This document shows positions 10,301 to 20,900 of a stretch of 64,000 nt of DNA, piece after piece; the first letter of the stretch is position 1, and each line of letters begins with the position of its first letter. A program made the translations under genes and the position numbers. The notes beneath the pieces were generated by a model. It did no database searches and was not told where the DNA came from. It saw only the letters and a program-made list of their open reading frames with translations. This DNA is from Incurvaria masculella. Its lineage: Eukaryota; Arthropoda; Insecta; Lepidoptera; Incurvariidae. Where the stretch lies: assembly GCA_946894095.1 (NCBI GenBank), contig OX335655.1:18910001-18974000 (forward strand). Reading direction: 5' to 3'.

Positions 10301-10851
10301 TAATGGTTTGCTGCAACATTGGCGGTTAAAGGTTTGTTATTATTACAAATAAGTGTACCTTAAAAATTCTCACTATCTCTTCAAAAACATAGAAGTCTTT
10401 TGGAACTGAAAGTTTTGAGATTTGTTTATAAAATAAAAGAAATTGATTGAACAAACTTAAACATTTTACTATAGCATTTAAATACTGATGAAAAAAAAAT
10501 GGACAGAGAAATTTTTACAACTTTATCACCTCAATCCAAATTGTTCATCGTGATGTTTCTAATAATCTAATTTCTAATACCCTAATTACCCCCACAAGAT
10601 AAAAAAGTCCTGCCAATTTTACCTTCGGCCTTCCCTTCGCGGGTACAACCGTAAAACTGTTGGGTCTGTGGGTCGATCTGGTCGATGCTGGGGTCCGGAC
10701 AGAGGTACTGGCCAGGCCGCAGCTTGGAGCAGTCATAGTCCAGCACCGGCTCCGTGCCAGCCACGCTGCGGACCGCGCCGCTCGACGCCTCCGCCGCCGT
10801 GACCGCGCTCCAAAGCGTGAGCACGACGCCCGCGATGCGATAATGCATCAT
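4201..10851 (-). CDS. TM2D1: TM2 domain-containing protein 1 homologue
   Basis: Four exons (10623-10851, 9252-9333, 6206-6371, 4201-4320) join in frame to a 198-residue protein, a typical length for the family. Residues 1-21 are a signal peptide. The Cys-rich ectodomain has YDCSKLRPGQYLCPDP, a TQQFYGCT stretch and paired cysteines in exon 2. Residues 105-159 form the TM2 domain: two hydrophobic helices around the diagnostic DRFYLGYPAVG turn (Asp125-Arg126-Phe127). Exon 4 continues VVGPADGSAYVIPYFG, matching the conserved GPxDGSxYxIxYxG block that distinguishes TM2D1 from TM2D2 and TM2D3. TM2D proteins (Drosophila amaretto, biscotti, almondex) are membrane proteins of the endosomal/ER system tied to Notch signalling and phagocytosis; this is family knowledge. 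The start was chosen at the MMHYR methionines because they open the signal peptide. The last intron has a TTAA-flanked MITE ending 3 bases from the acceptor AG. Confidence 0.93.
4328..4697. mobile_element. TTAA-flanked MITE at a splice acceptor
   Basis: Flanked by TTAA at 4324-4327 and 4698-4701. The termini are inverted: GGTCGGCCCGTAAGC on the left and GAACGGCCCGTAAGC as the reverse complement of the right. Subterminal sequence is also inverted for about 140 bases (CATACAAACGTAGTTTACTAAT and its complement). TTAA duplication suggests mobilisation by a piggyBac-like transposase. The left end forms the intron sequence just before TM2D1 exon 4. Confidence 0.8.
4783..5114 (+). mobile_element. 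5S-headed SINE, subfamily B
   Basis: The head is GTGAAGCACCGCTGTGCGCG then TTGGGTTTTGGATGGGTGACC, another 5S-derived version; the body is as in the main family. It ends in a short A tract. Confidence 0.72.
5285..5430 (-). mobile_element. SINE body fragment
   Basis: Contains GTCATGATATTAGCCCAACA and CATTGCCGCTTTAACCATCT, diverged from the tRNA-headed SINE body. It is internally deleted. Confidence 0.6.
5571..5696. mobile_element. Small MITE with 24-base inverted termini
   Basis: TTTCAGCGACATCTACATTTGAAGC at the left is complemented by GCTTCAAATGTAGATGTCGTTGAAA at the right. A diverged half copy is at 52575-52680, sharing GGTCGTGACATTCGTCG. Confidence 0.65.
5742..6109 (-). mobile_element. 5S-headed SINE, full length
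   Basis: Opens with a T tract (A tail on the minus strand) and ends at the 5S head CTTCGGAGAGCGATCGCCGAAG. It lies about 100 bases from TM2D1 exon 3. Confidence 0.85.
6206..6371 (-). CDS. TM2D1: TM2D1 exon 3 (TM2 domain)
   Basis: It encodes both TM2 helices, from NGYSLEVALLLSVFLGMLG through DRFYLGYPAVG to LLDIILIATQ. The acceptor is TTGCCTTCCCAG and the donor ACACAG/GTACTG. Confidence 0.93.
6479..6733 (+). mobile_element. CCGGCCAAGTGCGAGT element
   Basis: A recurrent non-coding element. It starts CCGGCCAAGTGCGAGTCGGA, where TGCGAGTC/GACTCGCA is a hairpin, and ends with the hairpin GGGTTTC...ACGGAACCC then TAAAAA. An internal (ACGG)n tract varies in length between copies. Confidence 0.75.
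6815..8232. mobile_element. TTAA-flanked MITE (GGTGGCCC family) with a LINE inside
   Basis: TTAA at 6811-6814 and 8233-8236. The termini GGCGGCCCATCCCGCTCAAC and TTGGGCCACC are inverted. The 41183-41713 copy lacks the inner block, showing that a LINE inserted at about 7205-8072. Confidence 0.8.
7205..8072 (-). mobile_element. 5'-truncated non-LTR retrotransposon (RT C-terminal part)
   Basis: The minus strand at 7500-8027 encodes 175 uninterrupted residues typical of the region after the RT catalytic core: LGFVLRSTKKFKNLHTYMIL, then LVRSQLEYVSVVWNPYY, a thumb-like helix and an RRTLIDATVLRNI stretch. A TAAATAAATAAA tail ends the element at 7205. It is inserted in a MITE in TM2D1 intron 2. Confidence 0.8.
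8531..8912. mobile_element. Fold-back element with tRNA-like core
   Basis: Arms of about 95 bases (8531-8626 and 8815-8912) are near-perfect inverted copies, starting GAATGTGACATGTATGTATG. The loop carries a tRNA-like sequence on the minus strand. A 14-base direct repeat CATCAAATTATATA flanks the region at about 8470 and 8908. Confidence 0.75.
8637..8703 (-). repeat. tRNA-like module (Leu-type D and T arms)
   Basis: On the minus strand: GCCGGTGGCGAAATTGGTAG then ACGCAATACC, a 7-base anticodon-like loop CGCGAAT closed by ATACC/GGTAT, and a perfect T arm CTGG-TTCGGGT-CCAG. The loop lacks the invariant U33 and the acceptor ends do not pair, so it is not a working tRNA gene. Confidence 0.65.
9100..9142. 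repeat. Short inverted repeat
   Basis: TCTTGCCTAATCAGACA and its near-exact complement TGTCAGATTAGGCAAGA around a 9-base loop. Confidence 0.6.
9252..9333 (-). CDS. TM2D1: TM2D1 exon 2
   Basis: An 82-base exon with acceptor TTTTCAG and donor GGAC/GTTAGT. It encodes VQCIAASQITCNKSK and then NNTFRKEMPCKWT, matching the human TM2D1 segment with its NITC and PISC cysteines. The phases (1 in, 2 out) fit both neighbours. Confidence 0.88.
9537..9786. mobile_element. MITE with 31-base terminal inverted repeats
   Basis: The left end GGGGGTCCATTCAGAGTAAG (continuing AGTGAGTTCGA) matches the reverse complement of the right end at 30 of 31 positions. About 250 bases, no coding sequence, in TM2D1 intron 1. 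Confidence 0.8.
10623..10851 (-). CDS. TM2D1: TM2D1 exon 1
   Basis: It encodes the signal peptide (MMHYRIAGVVLTLWSAV) and the first half of the Cys-rich ectodomain, 76 codons plus one base. The donor is GAAG/GTAAAA. Confidence 0.9.
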
Positions 10852-11768
10852 CGAGCTGCCGCGCTTACTAGAGCAGAGACGGAGAGTGAATCCAGGGCGT
10901 CTCCGTATGTTGATTCAACCACGAAGGCGATTTTCTGTAAATTTAGCTTGATTTGATACAGATGAATCGTTCGAACTCCAATGTTCACAAATCAGAATAG
11001 GTACTGAAGAATCGTTGCAAAAGTACAACAGCAAGCACAGTAATATTATATTATCTATGAGCAAGCATACAGCAATGCAAGGAAGGAATTGCACAGATTA
11101 GCAAGAATGATAGCAAATAACTGACACTGACAGACAGCACAACGAAAGCAACGTTCATGCAATGGTTCTAAATTTAAAGCATTTACATCTCAAATTTTCC
11201 GAGCGTTGATAAAATTACAGCATTTTTTTTATTTTTATATTGGCATTCGTGTAACATTAAATGATTCTTGATGATCGGCATATGTTCAACACTAAAATTA
11301 TAGAATAAAATACCAGTAAATGCATTCAAATTAACGAGTAATTAAATTAAACTCGTTTATTTTAAGTAAAGATCGCCTTGTTGATGAAATCTTGTTATTT
11401 TTATAAACATACTTTATCATTCGACATTTAAAAACACTATAGTATTATACGTTACGCAATAAAAGGTGTAACCGAAACGTAACCTTCATATTTTTATAGC
11501 TGGAGCTGGTGAAAACGGGCATTAGTCAAGGTTTCATTTCAGTCATAGTCACGGCTTACAAATGAATAATCATAGTATTGAACGCAGCAAGAAAAACCTC
11601 ACTTACGCTTGTCGGACTTTGTTGTCTGATATTTTTTAGTCCACAGCTCTGTCTTCTGTGCTAACGGTTTCCATATCAGTGTGTGGATATAATAATAATA
11701 ATAAATTAATTCGGTTCAATTTTGAATTCTTATTTTTTTAAACTAAACACAAAGGTACCACATTTTTG
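10852..11768. other. Upstream region of TM2D1
   Basis: AT-rich sequence holding the likely 5' UTR and promoter of TM2D1 immediately above 10851. No TATA box or other site could be assigned confidently and no repeat was recognised. Confidence 0.35.
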
Positions 11769-12140
11769 TCAGCCTCAATAGCCCAGTGGCGCGACACTTA
11801 GGCGATCGCTCTCCGAAGTTAAGCAACGCTGGATCCGGTCTGGTCTTGAATGGGTGACCATTCGACCGTTAGGAGAAGCTGGCCGTGGTTCGGATTCCAC
11901 GTTAAACTGTAGGTCCCCTTCCTTACTTACTAGGTGGTAGGGTTAATCCCGCCCGGGTTGGTACCATCGCATTGAATGAACGATGGTCGAAGCGGCAATG
12001 AAAATTGTCCGTGTTTTCCATCCAGTTCAGTGTAGCCGTGTAATATAAGCACCTAGTTACCATGTGGTGTGTTGGGCTAATACCATGACAGAAGGTGTGG
12101 TATTAGCCATCACGTCCAGTCACATAAAAAAATAAAAAAT
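11769..12140 (+). mobile_element. 5S-headed SINE with small internal deletion
   Basis: Starts GTCAGCCTCAATAGCCCAGT with the A-box-like head and the 5S block. The body lacks the usual AAGGAAGGTCCTGGCATGG between AATATAA and CACCTAGTT. Confidence 0.83.
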
Positions 12141-12165
12141 AACACGTATAGTCATGATATTAGCT

Positions 12166-12510
12166 TATTTTTTTATGCAACCTGACATGGATGGCTTGGA
12201 GACCACGCAGCTACAGTTATGATATTAGCCCAATACACCACATTCCCGAAGGAATTAGGTGCCATGCCAGTACCTTCCCTTTATGAGCACGTCTACCTTG
12301 GACTGGACGGAAAAAACGGACAATTTTTCATTGCCGCTTCGACCATCTTTTCATCCAATGCGATGGTACCAACGGGCGGACTTAAACCCTACCACCTATT
12401 AGGGAAAGGTGAACACAGAAATATAAATAAAGTGGTGCATGTCGAAGCGAGAAATTGAACCCAGACCACTGGTACGCTAGGCCAGTCCCCGAGCCACCAG
12501 GCTACGAGCC
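12166..12510 (-). mobile_element. tRNA-headed SINE
   Basis: Body as in the 5S SINE but with the CATTCCCGAAGGAATTAGGT variant. The head at the right end, on the minus strand, is GGCTCGTAGCCTGGTGGCTC with a B-box-like GGTTCAATTTC. Confidence 0.78.
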
Positions 12511-12548
12511 GCTGAACTATAACTATAACTGAACAATGCTGGGTATAA

Positions 12549-13095
12549 CACCGAATTCCCGAATGAATTAGGTGCCATGAGCCTTTCTTTTATGAGCACG
12601 GCTACATTTAACTGGATTAAAAAACCGGCCAAGTGCGAGTCGGTCTCACACACGAAGGGTTCCGTACCATCGTACAATATATAACACAAAAAATCACGTT
12701 ATTTGTATGGGCCCCCCCTTTATTTTTTATATTTTTTTAATTCAACCTATTTGTTGTTATAGCGGCAAAATAAATACACAAACTGTGAAAAATTCAGCTG
12801 CCTACTTATTACGGTTCCTGAGATACAGCCCTGTGACAGACGGACGGACGGACGGACGGACGGAGGGACGGACGGACGGACGGACGGACAGCGGAGGCTT
12901 AGTAATAGGGTTCCGTTTTCACCCTTTGGGTACGGAACCCAAAAAAACGGACAATGCCGCATTGCCACTTTCCAACCATCTTTCATACAATGCGATGGTA
13001 CCAACCCGGGCGGAAACCATGGAACAGCTCGCATTCGTAACGAGATGCACTTAACCAACTCATATTTAGAGAAAGAAAGTGGTTGATGTACGAGG
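12549..13095 (-). mobile_element. tRNA-headed SINE split by a nested element
   Basis: Body sequence at 12549-12622 stops at an A run and resumes at about 12947 (ACGGACAATGCCGCATTGCC). The gap is a CCGGCCAAGTGCGAGT element. Confidence 0.72.
12623..12946 (+). mobile_element. CCGGCCAAGTGCGAGT element nested in a SINE
   Basis: Complete copy with (ACGG)n expanded at about 12838-12890 and terminal hairpin GGGTTCCGT...ACGGAACCC. Confidence 0.78.
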
Positions 13096-13182
13096 CCGGA
13101 AACACCTCGAAGGAGAGGTTAGGTTCCGCGAATGAAGCTCTATAAAGCTGGTTTGAGCCTGAATGTCATATAGGGTCAGAGT

Positions 13183-13558
13183 CAGCGGCGGATTTACAAA
13201 TTTTCCGCCAGTAGGCTTTTAACATTTTGCCGCCCCTGCCGACCTCTACACATCGATACCCTAGTTCAAAATAACATGAATTACCATTTATACGTGTATA
13301 CTATCGTCCTAGTTACACAATCTATTCCCCGTAAATGTATTACTTAAATAATAATTTGCTTATGAGGAAGGTTACGTACAAGCGCGTTGTGGCTCTAGCA
13401 GGCTACAAAAGTCGCTCTTTCCGGCCTTAAATGCAGCCGGAAATATGGTACTTTCGGCTTCGGGAGCAAGAAATAAATTGTTGGTCTCGAACTTGCCGCC
13501 CCTTAAATCTGCCGCCCTAGGCTCCAGCCTTCTCAGCCTGCTGGTAAATCCGCCACTG
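13183..13558. mobile_element. hAT-type MITE with 8-bp target duplication
   Basis: GTCAGAGT occurs at 13175-13182 and 13559-13566. Termini CAGCGGCGGATTTAC and GTAAATCCGCCACTG are inverted with one difference. An 8-bp duplication and CA...TG ends are typical of hAT elements. Confidence 0.88.
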
Positions 13559-13779
13559 GTCAGAGTACTTACCTAGGTACTCTTTGAAACACGTCCCATC
13601 TTTTATATTCTTGGAAAATATATTGTTTCTACAATAAGATAATTTAGATAAAGTCGGAATATTGAACTAATTTTCATCAATTTATTTACAATATTCATAA
13701 TTACGCGTTGAACATAACTTTTGTGAAATTTTAGAACATTTTGTTGTAAAAATAAAATAGTAAAGAGATGAATCGCCAA

Positions 13780-13878
13780 AACCGGCCAAGTGCGAGTCGG
13801 ACTCGCACACGAAGGGTTCCGTACCATCGTAGAAAAAAAAACAAAAAAACACGTTTTTTGTATGGGAGCCGAAGAAAT
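13780..13878 (+). mobile_element. Truncated CCGGCCAAGTGCGAGT element
   Basis: Only the first about 100 bases remain, ending after TTTTTTGTATGGGAGCC. Confidence 0.72.
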
Positions 13879-14339
13879 TCTTAACACAAAAGGCTTATTA
13901 TAGTGTTAAAGAGGCCCTAGTTGATAAATTTGAATTTCCTGAGATTTTGACCACATGCTGACTGGGTACCAAACGTATCCTACTATAACATTGACTTTTT
14001 TTTTTTTTTACTAATTTTGACACTCGATACATTATGTATCCATATTATTTTTATGATAAATACTACGTGTAGTATGAAATTACTAACAAAATAATATTGA
14101 TTTGATACAATTTCGTATCAATAATGACGAGGGCTCTGTACACCCGAACTGTATTGAAGCATTATTTAACTGTAGGTGTTGGTCAGAATCTCTTTCAGGA
14201 ATCTTATTCGTATATGGTTGCTCTCAAACCATTGTACTATTAATTTTCTGTAGGTGGTAGCATTTAAAGTGTAATATTATATAGTTTTTTTTTTAGCTGT
14301 AAGAATAATAATGTATTTTGTATTTTGACTCTTTGTTTA

Positions 14340-15625
14340 CAGGTCACTGTAGTAGTTCATGACAGAAATAATCGTATTAAAACTAAATCGTACAGAGCTT
14401 TCACAACTTTTTCATGTTGCCACTGGAGTAGTGCATCGCTTTAAGGTCCCTACTTGCGGCGACGCTGGGTTCGGGTCTCCTCTTTCCCTAAAATATGGTT
14501 GATAGAGGCGATGGCTGTGCCTGGCGTGATGCTCGTGAACGGGTGCTGTTTGTGGGGACTGGCTTGCTCCAATTGGCAACATTCTAGATGGCGGGCATGG
14601 TCTTTACTAATAAACTGATATTTGTCATGAACTGTTGCATATGACATGAATTGCTAATTCTCGTCAATTCATATTAATTTAGCGTGTTTATCTGTGAGTC
14701 TAAATACTTTTGTAAATTTAGACTAAGTGGACGTTGAAAAAAAAAAACCAGCGGAGTTTCTTTCCAGTTCTTCTTCGCTGGGATTTCCCCGAACTGGCTA
14801 ATGATAAAATATGACAAATCCGAGTGCAGTGTACTGTCTATGGATGATGAATAAACAATAAACAATAAACAACAAGACCTAATAGTAAAATACAAGAACG
14901 AAAAAAAAAAGAATTTGTTTTAACCTACGCAGAGACAGACTTGCGAGAACTACAACTCAGAGAGCCACTAGTTATAAAATGGTCTTCTTGCGACCATAAG
15001 ATAAGTTAATTGATCTAAACCGGAATCGCAGCTAATAATAGAATATCTTCTTTTATCCTTTGCATCCGACATGCATATTGTTGTTTATTGTTTATGCATC
15101 ATCCACAGGCAGCACACTGCACTCGGATTTGTCATATTTTATCATTAGCCAGTTCAGCATTCACGGCGAAGAAGAACTGGCAAGAAACTTCGCTGATTTT
15201 TTTCAACGTCCACTTAGTCTAAGTTTACAAATTTGTTTGCCACTGCTTACAGAAATACGGGTTATTGGTACCCGTTTATGTCAAATTAACAAAATCTAAA
15301 ATTACCGCCGTATGCAACAGTTCATGACAAATATCGGTTTAATCTGCCAAGTCATGTCAGTCATCTAACATGTTGCCAATTGAAGCAGGCCAGTCCCCAC
15401 AAACAGCACCCGTTCACGAGCATCACGCCGGGTCCAGCCATCGCCTCTCTCAACCATATTTTAGGGGAAGAGGTGACCCGAATCAAGCGTCACCACTAGC
15501 AAGGACCTTGAAGCGATGCTCTACTCCAGTGGCAACAAGAAGAAAAAAACAAAAATTGTGTTACATGTGCACGTTTAGTTTTATTACTATTATTTCTGTC
15601 ATGAACTACGACAGTGACCTGATCA
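14340..15625. repeat. Large inverted duplication (about 0.55 kb arms)
   Basis: The left arm 14340-14900 and right arm 15050-15625 are diverged reverse complements. Matching landmarks: GCCACTGGAGTAG / CTACTCCAGTGGC, AACGGGTGCTGTTTGTGGGG / its complement, and TTTTATCATTAGCCAGTTC in the inner part. Both arms include TTTATTGTTTATTGTTT tracts. The spacer is about 150 bases. It may be a head-to-head pair of one repeat or a fold-back element. Confidence 0.72.
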
Positions 15626-16093
15626 CATAGTAACATAACGAAAAGCTAAACTTATTATAAATTTAACTCATTTCTGAAAAATGTCAAAGTTAGTAGCTAT
15701 ATATAGAAACCCAGGCGATTATTAAATTTTAATTCAAAAATACACCTTCGTCTGCCTTCGATCCCGGCACAGGTATAAAATAAAACAAACGCGACACTAC
15801 TCTAAATTCGTATGAAATATGCAACGAAACAAAACACCGTCGATTTTATTTATTACGAAGCCAACAACGGTGGCATTCCCGCCTCGAGAGCGGCCGGGAA
15901 AGGGCAGACCTAAAGTGCACCTCTAAATATACCTGCATCTGTGGTGGAGGGCATCAATACGGTAATGTAAACACTTATTTATCTCATTATTCCTCTTCTT
16001 AATTTATTTTTCATGCAATATTTATGCATATTAAATAAATATTAGTGTAACATAAAGAACAATTTCATAATTTTAAATAAAACATTAAATAAC
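15626..16093. other. Intergenic, nothing recognised
   Basis: AT-rich sequence without supported genes or repeats. Confidence 0.35.
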
Positions 16094-16173
16094 TGTCAGC
16101 CTCGGTAGCCCAGTGGCGCGACGCATAACGGTTCGATAAGTTGGGTGAAGCAACTCTGAGCGCGGTTGGGTTC
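16094..16173 (+). mobile_element. SINE head fragment, subfamily B
   Basis: GTCAGCCTCGGTAGCCCAGT (A-box-like) followed by GAAGCAACTCTGAGCGCGGT, closely 5S-like; the body is missing. Confidence 0.65.
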
Positions 16174-16309
16174 TACGTAAATAAAAGGCAGGCCCTAATC
16201 GTAGGCACAATGATAAGTGAGTTAAGAGTTACTTTTGATTAGTGACCATATTTCCAGGTAACTACCATCATAATATTTATATATGTTGTTTCTCCAATGA
16301 AAACATACA

Positions 16310-16522
16310 TTCTTCAGTGCATATACATACGTAATAATAATTAAAGACCGTGTTAATAACCAAAACTGACATTCATAGATTACAAGGAAGTGACTAAGTG
16401 AACTACCATTAGGACAAAAAAAACTTATAAACATGAAAAGTGATAAATTACCTATACTTGAACATGATTTAGACACATCAGCCTGGCTGCCTGTCCAACA
16501 TAAAATAAATAAATATACATAC
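16310..16522 (+). mobile_element. LINE 3'-tail fragment
   Basis: Nearly identical to 35822-35975: CATTCATAGATTACAAGGAA ... TTTAGACACATCAGCC ... AAAATAAATAAAT tail. Confidence 0.65.
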
Positions 16523-16575
16523 ATTCTTTGGAGCGTACAAACTCGTTTTGGGCCCTCTGTCTTTTTTAGGTGTGT

Positions 16576-16961
16576 TTTATTTTTTTATGTGACTTGACAT
16601 GGATGGCTAATATCACACCTTCTGTCATGGTATTAGCCCATCACACCACATGGGAACTAGGTGCCATGCCAGGACCTACCTTATATTGCACGGCTACATT
16701 GAACTGGATGGAAAACACGGACAATTTTCATTGCCGCTTCGACCATCGTTCATTCAATGCGATGGTACCAACCCGGGCGGGATTAACCCTACCACCTAGT
16801 AAGTAAGGAAGGGGACCTACAGTTTAACGTGGAATCCGAACCACGGCCAGCCTCTCTCAACGGTCTAATGGTCACCCATCCAAGACCAGACCGGACCCAA
16901 CGTTGCTTAACTTCGGAGAGCGATCGCCGAAGTGTCGCGCCACTGGGCTATTGAGGCTGAC
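16576..16961 (-). mobile_element. 5S-headed SINE, full length
   Basis: T tract at the left, 5S block (GGTCACCCATCCAAGACC, CGTTGCTTAACTTCGGAG) and A-box-like head at the right end. Confidence 0.85.
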
Positions 16962-17204
16962 AAAGGCTGAAAAAGGATGGTTCCATCGAAGGAAGGTCAT
17001 CACTCCTAGTTCACTCCTTATGACTCCTAGTTCTTTTGGGAATGCTGCGTGGTAGGTTGATGAAAAAGTTAGTGCAGACTTTTCTACGGAACCCCCAAAA
17101 CATTAAGGGCGTGACCAGAATTGAGAGCATTTTACGCAATTCGCAATCTATGGTACATTTGCGGTGTCCCAAAAATTTACGCAAGATTTCGAGAAAATAG
17201 TGCC

Positions 17205-17575
17205 AGCAAAGTCGAATGGAGGCCATTTACCCAATGTGTTTTCCCATAAAATCGATAAAGACCACTGTAGAGAAAGGAAGTAGAAGCATCTCGAAATCAG
17301 TTCTCAGCCGTAAGGCCAAATTGATCATATATTGTATGGGAATCCGGCGGTGCCGCGACGTGTGCCACACAGTCGAAACATCAAAACGGCGCTCGAATAA
17401 GCTCTAAAAATGCGTTCATCAAGTCAGTTCCCACCCACACGAACCCTCCAATGCGTCTGCTACTATGTTTTCATGTGGCATTTACGTTTAAGTTGGGTTG
17501 GTAGTTTTTGAAAATTGATGACAGCGGGTCTCAAAGTAAGCGGGCCAGATGACATGACATATCCCCTTCCTTTTT
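17205..17575. mobile_element. MITE related to 56200-56578
   Basis: Shares ACCCTCCAATGCGTCTGC, GGTAGTTTTTGAAAATTG, GACAGCGGGTCTC and GACATATCCCCTTCC with the copy in Nup214. The left end is unclear. Confidence 0.5.
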
Positions 17576-17895
17576 GTTAAAAACATATTTTTTTTAAAAA
17601 TTTAATTGTTTGTACTTTGAACTCGATCAACATTAATTTTGCGTGCATTTTAGGCCAGCCTATACATCAATGTTATTGTCAAAAATCTTCCATCCTACGT
17701 GCGGCATTTGATCGCAGCAATATTCAAGTGAGGGTAGTATAAAATCTTCAATAGTCGATGTTAATCGTAAATGAACTATATCTCTCAGTGGTACAGAATC
17801 GTCGCGTTTGTGATAAACCAAACACCTTTTTTCGTAATTCGTTTTACTAACTAGATCCTAAATTGTCCTAGTGTACTTGAGAAATCCATTACAGG

Positions 17896-17925
17896 ATGGA
17901 AGGCAAAGACATTACTAACGGCAAG
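17896..17925 (+). CDS. SDR exon 1 (start exon)
   Basis: ATG GAA GGC ... AAG before the donor GTAAGA; ten codons, phase 0, directly compatible with exon 2. No other ATG exon was found nearer. Support is indirect because it is so short. Confidence 0.65.
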
Positions 17926-20900
17926 GTAAGATGACATTAATGTCAATCTTAGGTGAATCTGTACTATCATTTTACATACACGTTGCGTTCCTTGTACAAC
18001 ACAACTTGTACTTTAAGAACACACGTTTGATTCCAAACTGTATAACGTCAATGTACTGATGAATCCTTTCTTTTCTATTGACTTTGACAAACAAAAATAT
18101 AGATTAAATCGAAGTCTTATTTTTTTAAATACGTTTTAAATTGCTGTAAACTTTTAAATTACTATTGTTCTTTATTTAATAGTAAGAGGAATTAAGTTAG
18201 TTTCTCTAGCACCACGTATCCTATCAGTAGGGGACAATTTAATTTTATCATTAGTCATTTTGAAGACATCCGACCGTCCATAAATCTAGACTCCTCGAGA
18301 AACTTGTGAAGTATTCCAGTCCGTTGGGGTTCCGTACTCAAAGGGTCCCAACGGAACATTATTACTAAGCCTCCGCTATCCGTCCGTCCGCCCGTCTGTC
18401 CCAGGGCTTCAGAGTGAAATTTTCAGAGTGAGTATTTATTCTGTGGCTATAACAATAAATAGGTGAAATAAAAAAAAACTTGTTCGATCGTGGAACCCTT
18501 CGTGTGCGAGTCAAATTCGCACTTGGCCGGTTTTTTATCTATCAAGAAGAGACGTTTCTGAACTCTTTATGTACGGTTTTTATGGACTTTACGGGAAGGA
18601 CCCTAGAATAACACGTTCTGGGACACAACATCAACAAACGGAATTTTCTTTCTCTTCCCGCCTGATTGCATTACAATTTGTTAATTAGATTACTTCAATA
18701 TAATTAATTAACGATCTGGTTGTGGTAAATGATGAAGTAAGTCATTATTCAGTTAATTTTTATTTCGATTGACAATACATTTGTTTGTTAGTTTTTTTTC
18801 AATAATTTTGTTATTGTGTTAAGTATCATAGTTTATTGTGTATTGTGTATTACGTATTGTAGTTGTTATATTGTGTATTATATTTGATGTAGTACATTCA
18901 TTTGTCTCTATAACTACTACTCGCACTACCGCACTACTAGGCTCGTAGCCTAGTGGCTCGGGGACTGGACTAGCGTACCAGAGGCCTGGGTTCAATTCAG
19001 ACATGCACCACTGTCTTTCTCTTTCCGAGTTCGATAAGTGCATTTCGTCACGAATGCGAGCTGCTCCATGGTTCGGAATTCATGTAAAACTGTAGGTCCC
19101 CTTCCCCTACTAGGTGGTAGGGTTTAAGCCCGCCGGTGTTAGTACCATCGCATTTAATGAAAAGATGGTCGAAGCGGCAATAAAAATTGTCCGTGTTTTC
19201 CATCCAGTTCAATGTAGCCGTGCTCATAAAGGGAAGGTCCTGGCATGGCACCTAATTCCTTCAGGAATGTGGACAAATAAGTAATGCTCCATTCACAGAA
19301 GGCGATGGCGGCGGCGGAGATAATTCGAAGAGTGGTCGTGGTGACGGGCTGCGACAGCGGCCTGGGCTGGGCGGTGGCGGCGCGTGCCGCCAGGGAGGGA
19401 CTCATCACCGTCGCCGGAGTCAGGTGGGTGCTGAGCTCGTGCGGTATCGTTAGGTAGCGGTATACGCAATAAGTCCAGACGCTGCTGTTCAGGAATCAGT
19501 GAGTCTCTGCAAAATTTCATGTGGCAGGCAAAATTTAGCAGGCAAAATTTTACTACCGGCATGAGAACTCCTGCAGATGAATGAGGCGAGGCGCACACGG
19601 TGTAGCTCGACATCAACAGCTAATTCACCGTCAGGTTGCTTTCGAAACCCTCACTACTTTTTAGGGTTCCGTACCCAAAGGGTAAAAATCATTCATTTTA
19701 TTAGGTCTTTTTGATATACAATTATACACTTAGACATGTCGAAATAAAAATCAAGATAAAATCGATAGAATTCAAAAGTGTTAAATAAAGTGTCAAAATA
19801 AATACAATTCCAGTCAATACTCAAATACACATAACATTTCAAGTTTCAGTAAAATTTTATAAATATTAAAATGTTTGTCTTGATTTGATTTGTCTTCGAA
19901 TATTGAGTCTAGGACCCTTTGCATCGGTGCTTGGGGTTCGTGGCGTCATTGCTGGAGGTCCGTGGTTGGAGTGCTGAGGGTCCATGTTTGATATAGGTAT
20001 TCTATTGTATTGTTTTCTTTTCCTTCTATAGAATTCATAGTTTTGAAACCCGCAAGGAGTCCATGAGTACAATCTTATTACGAAACCCTGGTCTAGGTAA
20101 ATTGCGTGTGGCAGGTTCCGCCGCAGTCATCAGCGTAGATGTACCAGGGCACATAGTGCGGATCAACGCCACCTGCGAAGTCAGCGTCGTTCTACTCTAG
20201 TAATACGCCCAAAACCCTTACTACAGTGAGTCTTTATAAAATACATGCGGCAGGTCTCCCGCCGGAGTCTCCGCACAGCAGCACCTGCAGAAGTACCAGG
20301 CGCACGCGATGCAGCTCGTGGTCATAATTGAAATCAGCGGTAGGCTGCTCTAGGAATACGTCTAAAACCCTCATACAATTAGTTGAATGTACCTGGAAGA
20401 TACCTGCAGACGTACCGGGTGTTATACTAAAAAGCTCGACGTCACCAGCGACATGTACTCTAGGAATACGCCGAAAACCCTCACTACAGTGAGTTTATGT
20501 AAATTGCATGTGGCAGGTCCCCGCCGGAGTCACCGGCGCGACAGCACCTGCAGACTTACCAGGCGCACACTGTTCAACTCGACGTAACCAACGAAAACAG
20601 TGTCAAGCTGCTCAAGGAATACGTCCAGACGCTACTCGAAAAAAACCCGCACTACAGTAAGTTAATGTTCACGTGATTATTTATTATTGCTGAAGAGAAG
20701 TGATTAGTATCTCTGTATTATAACGCATAAAATAATTATTTCCGAAAATTCTGTCAGCAAGCTCGTTACAGCATAGCATGTGTGTTAAGATTGCCCCTAA
20801 GAGGATGGCCATTGAAACATTGCATCGGCACGAGTGATAATTGAAATGTCCATATAAGAACATTACGAAATCGTGAATAGAAGTCGAATCTCATCCAATG

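Noticed and set aside
18900..19020. tRNA gene in front of SDR exon 2
   Set aside because: The tRNA-like head continues directly into SINE body shared with many copies.
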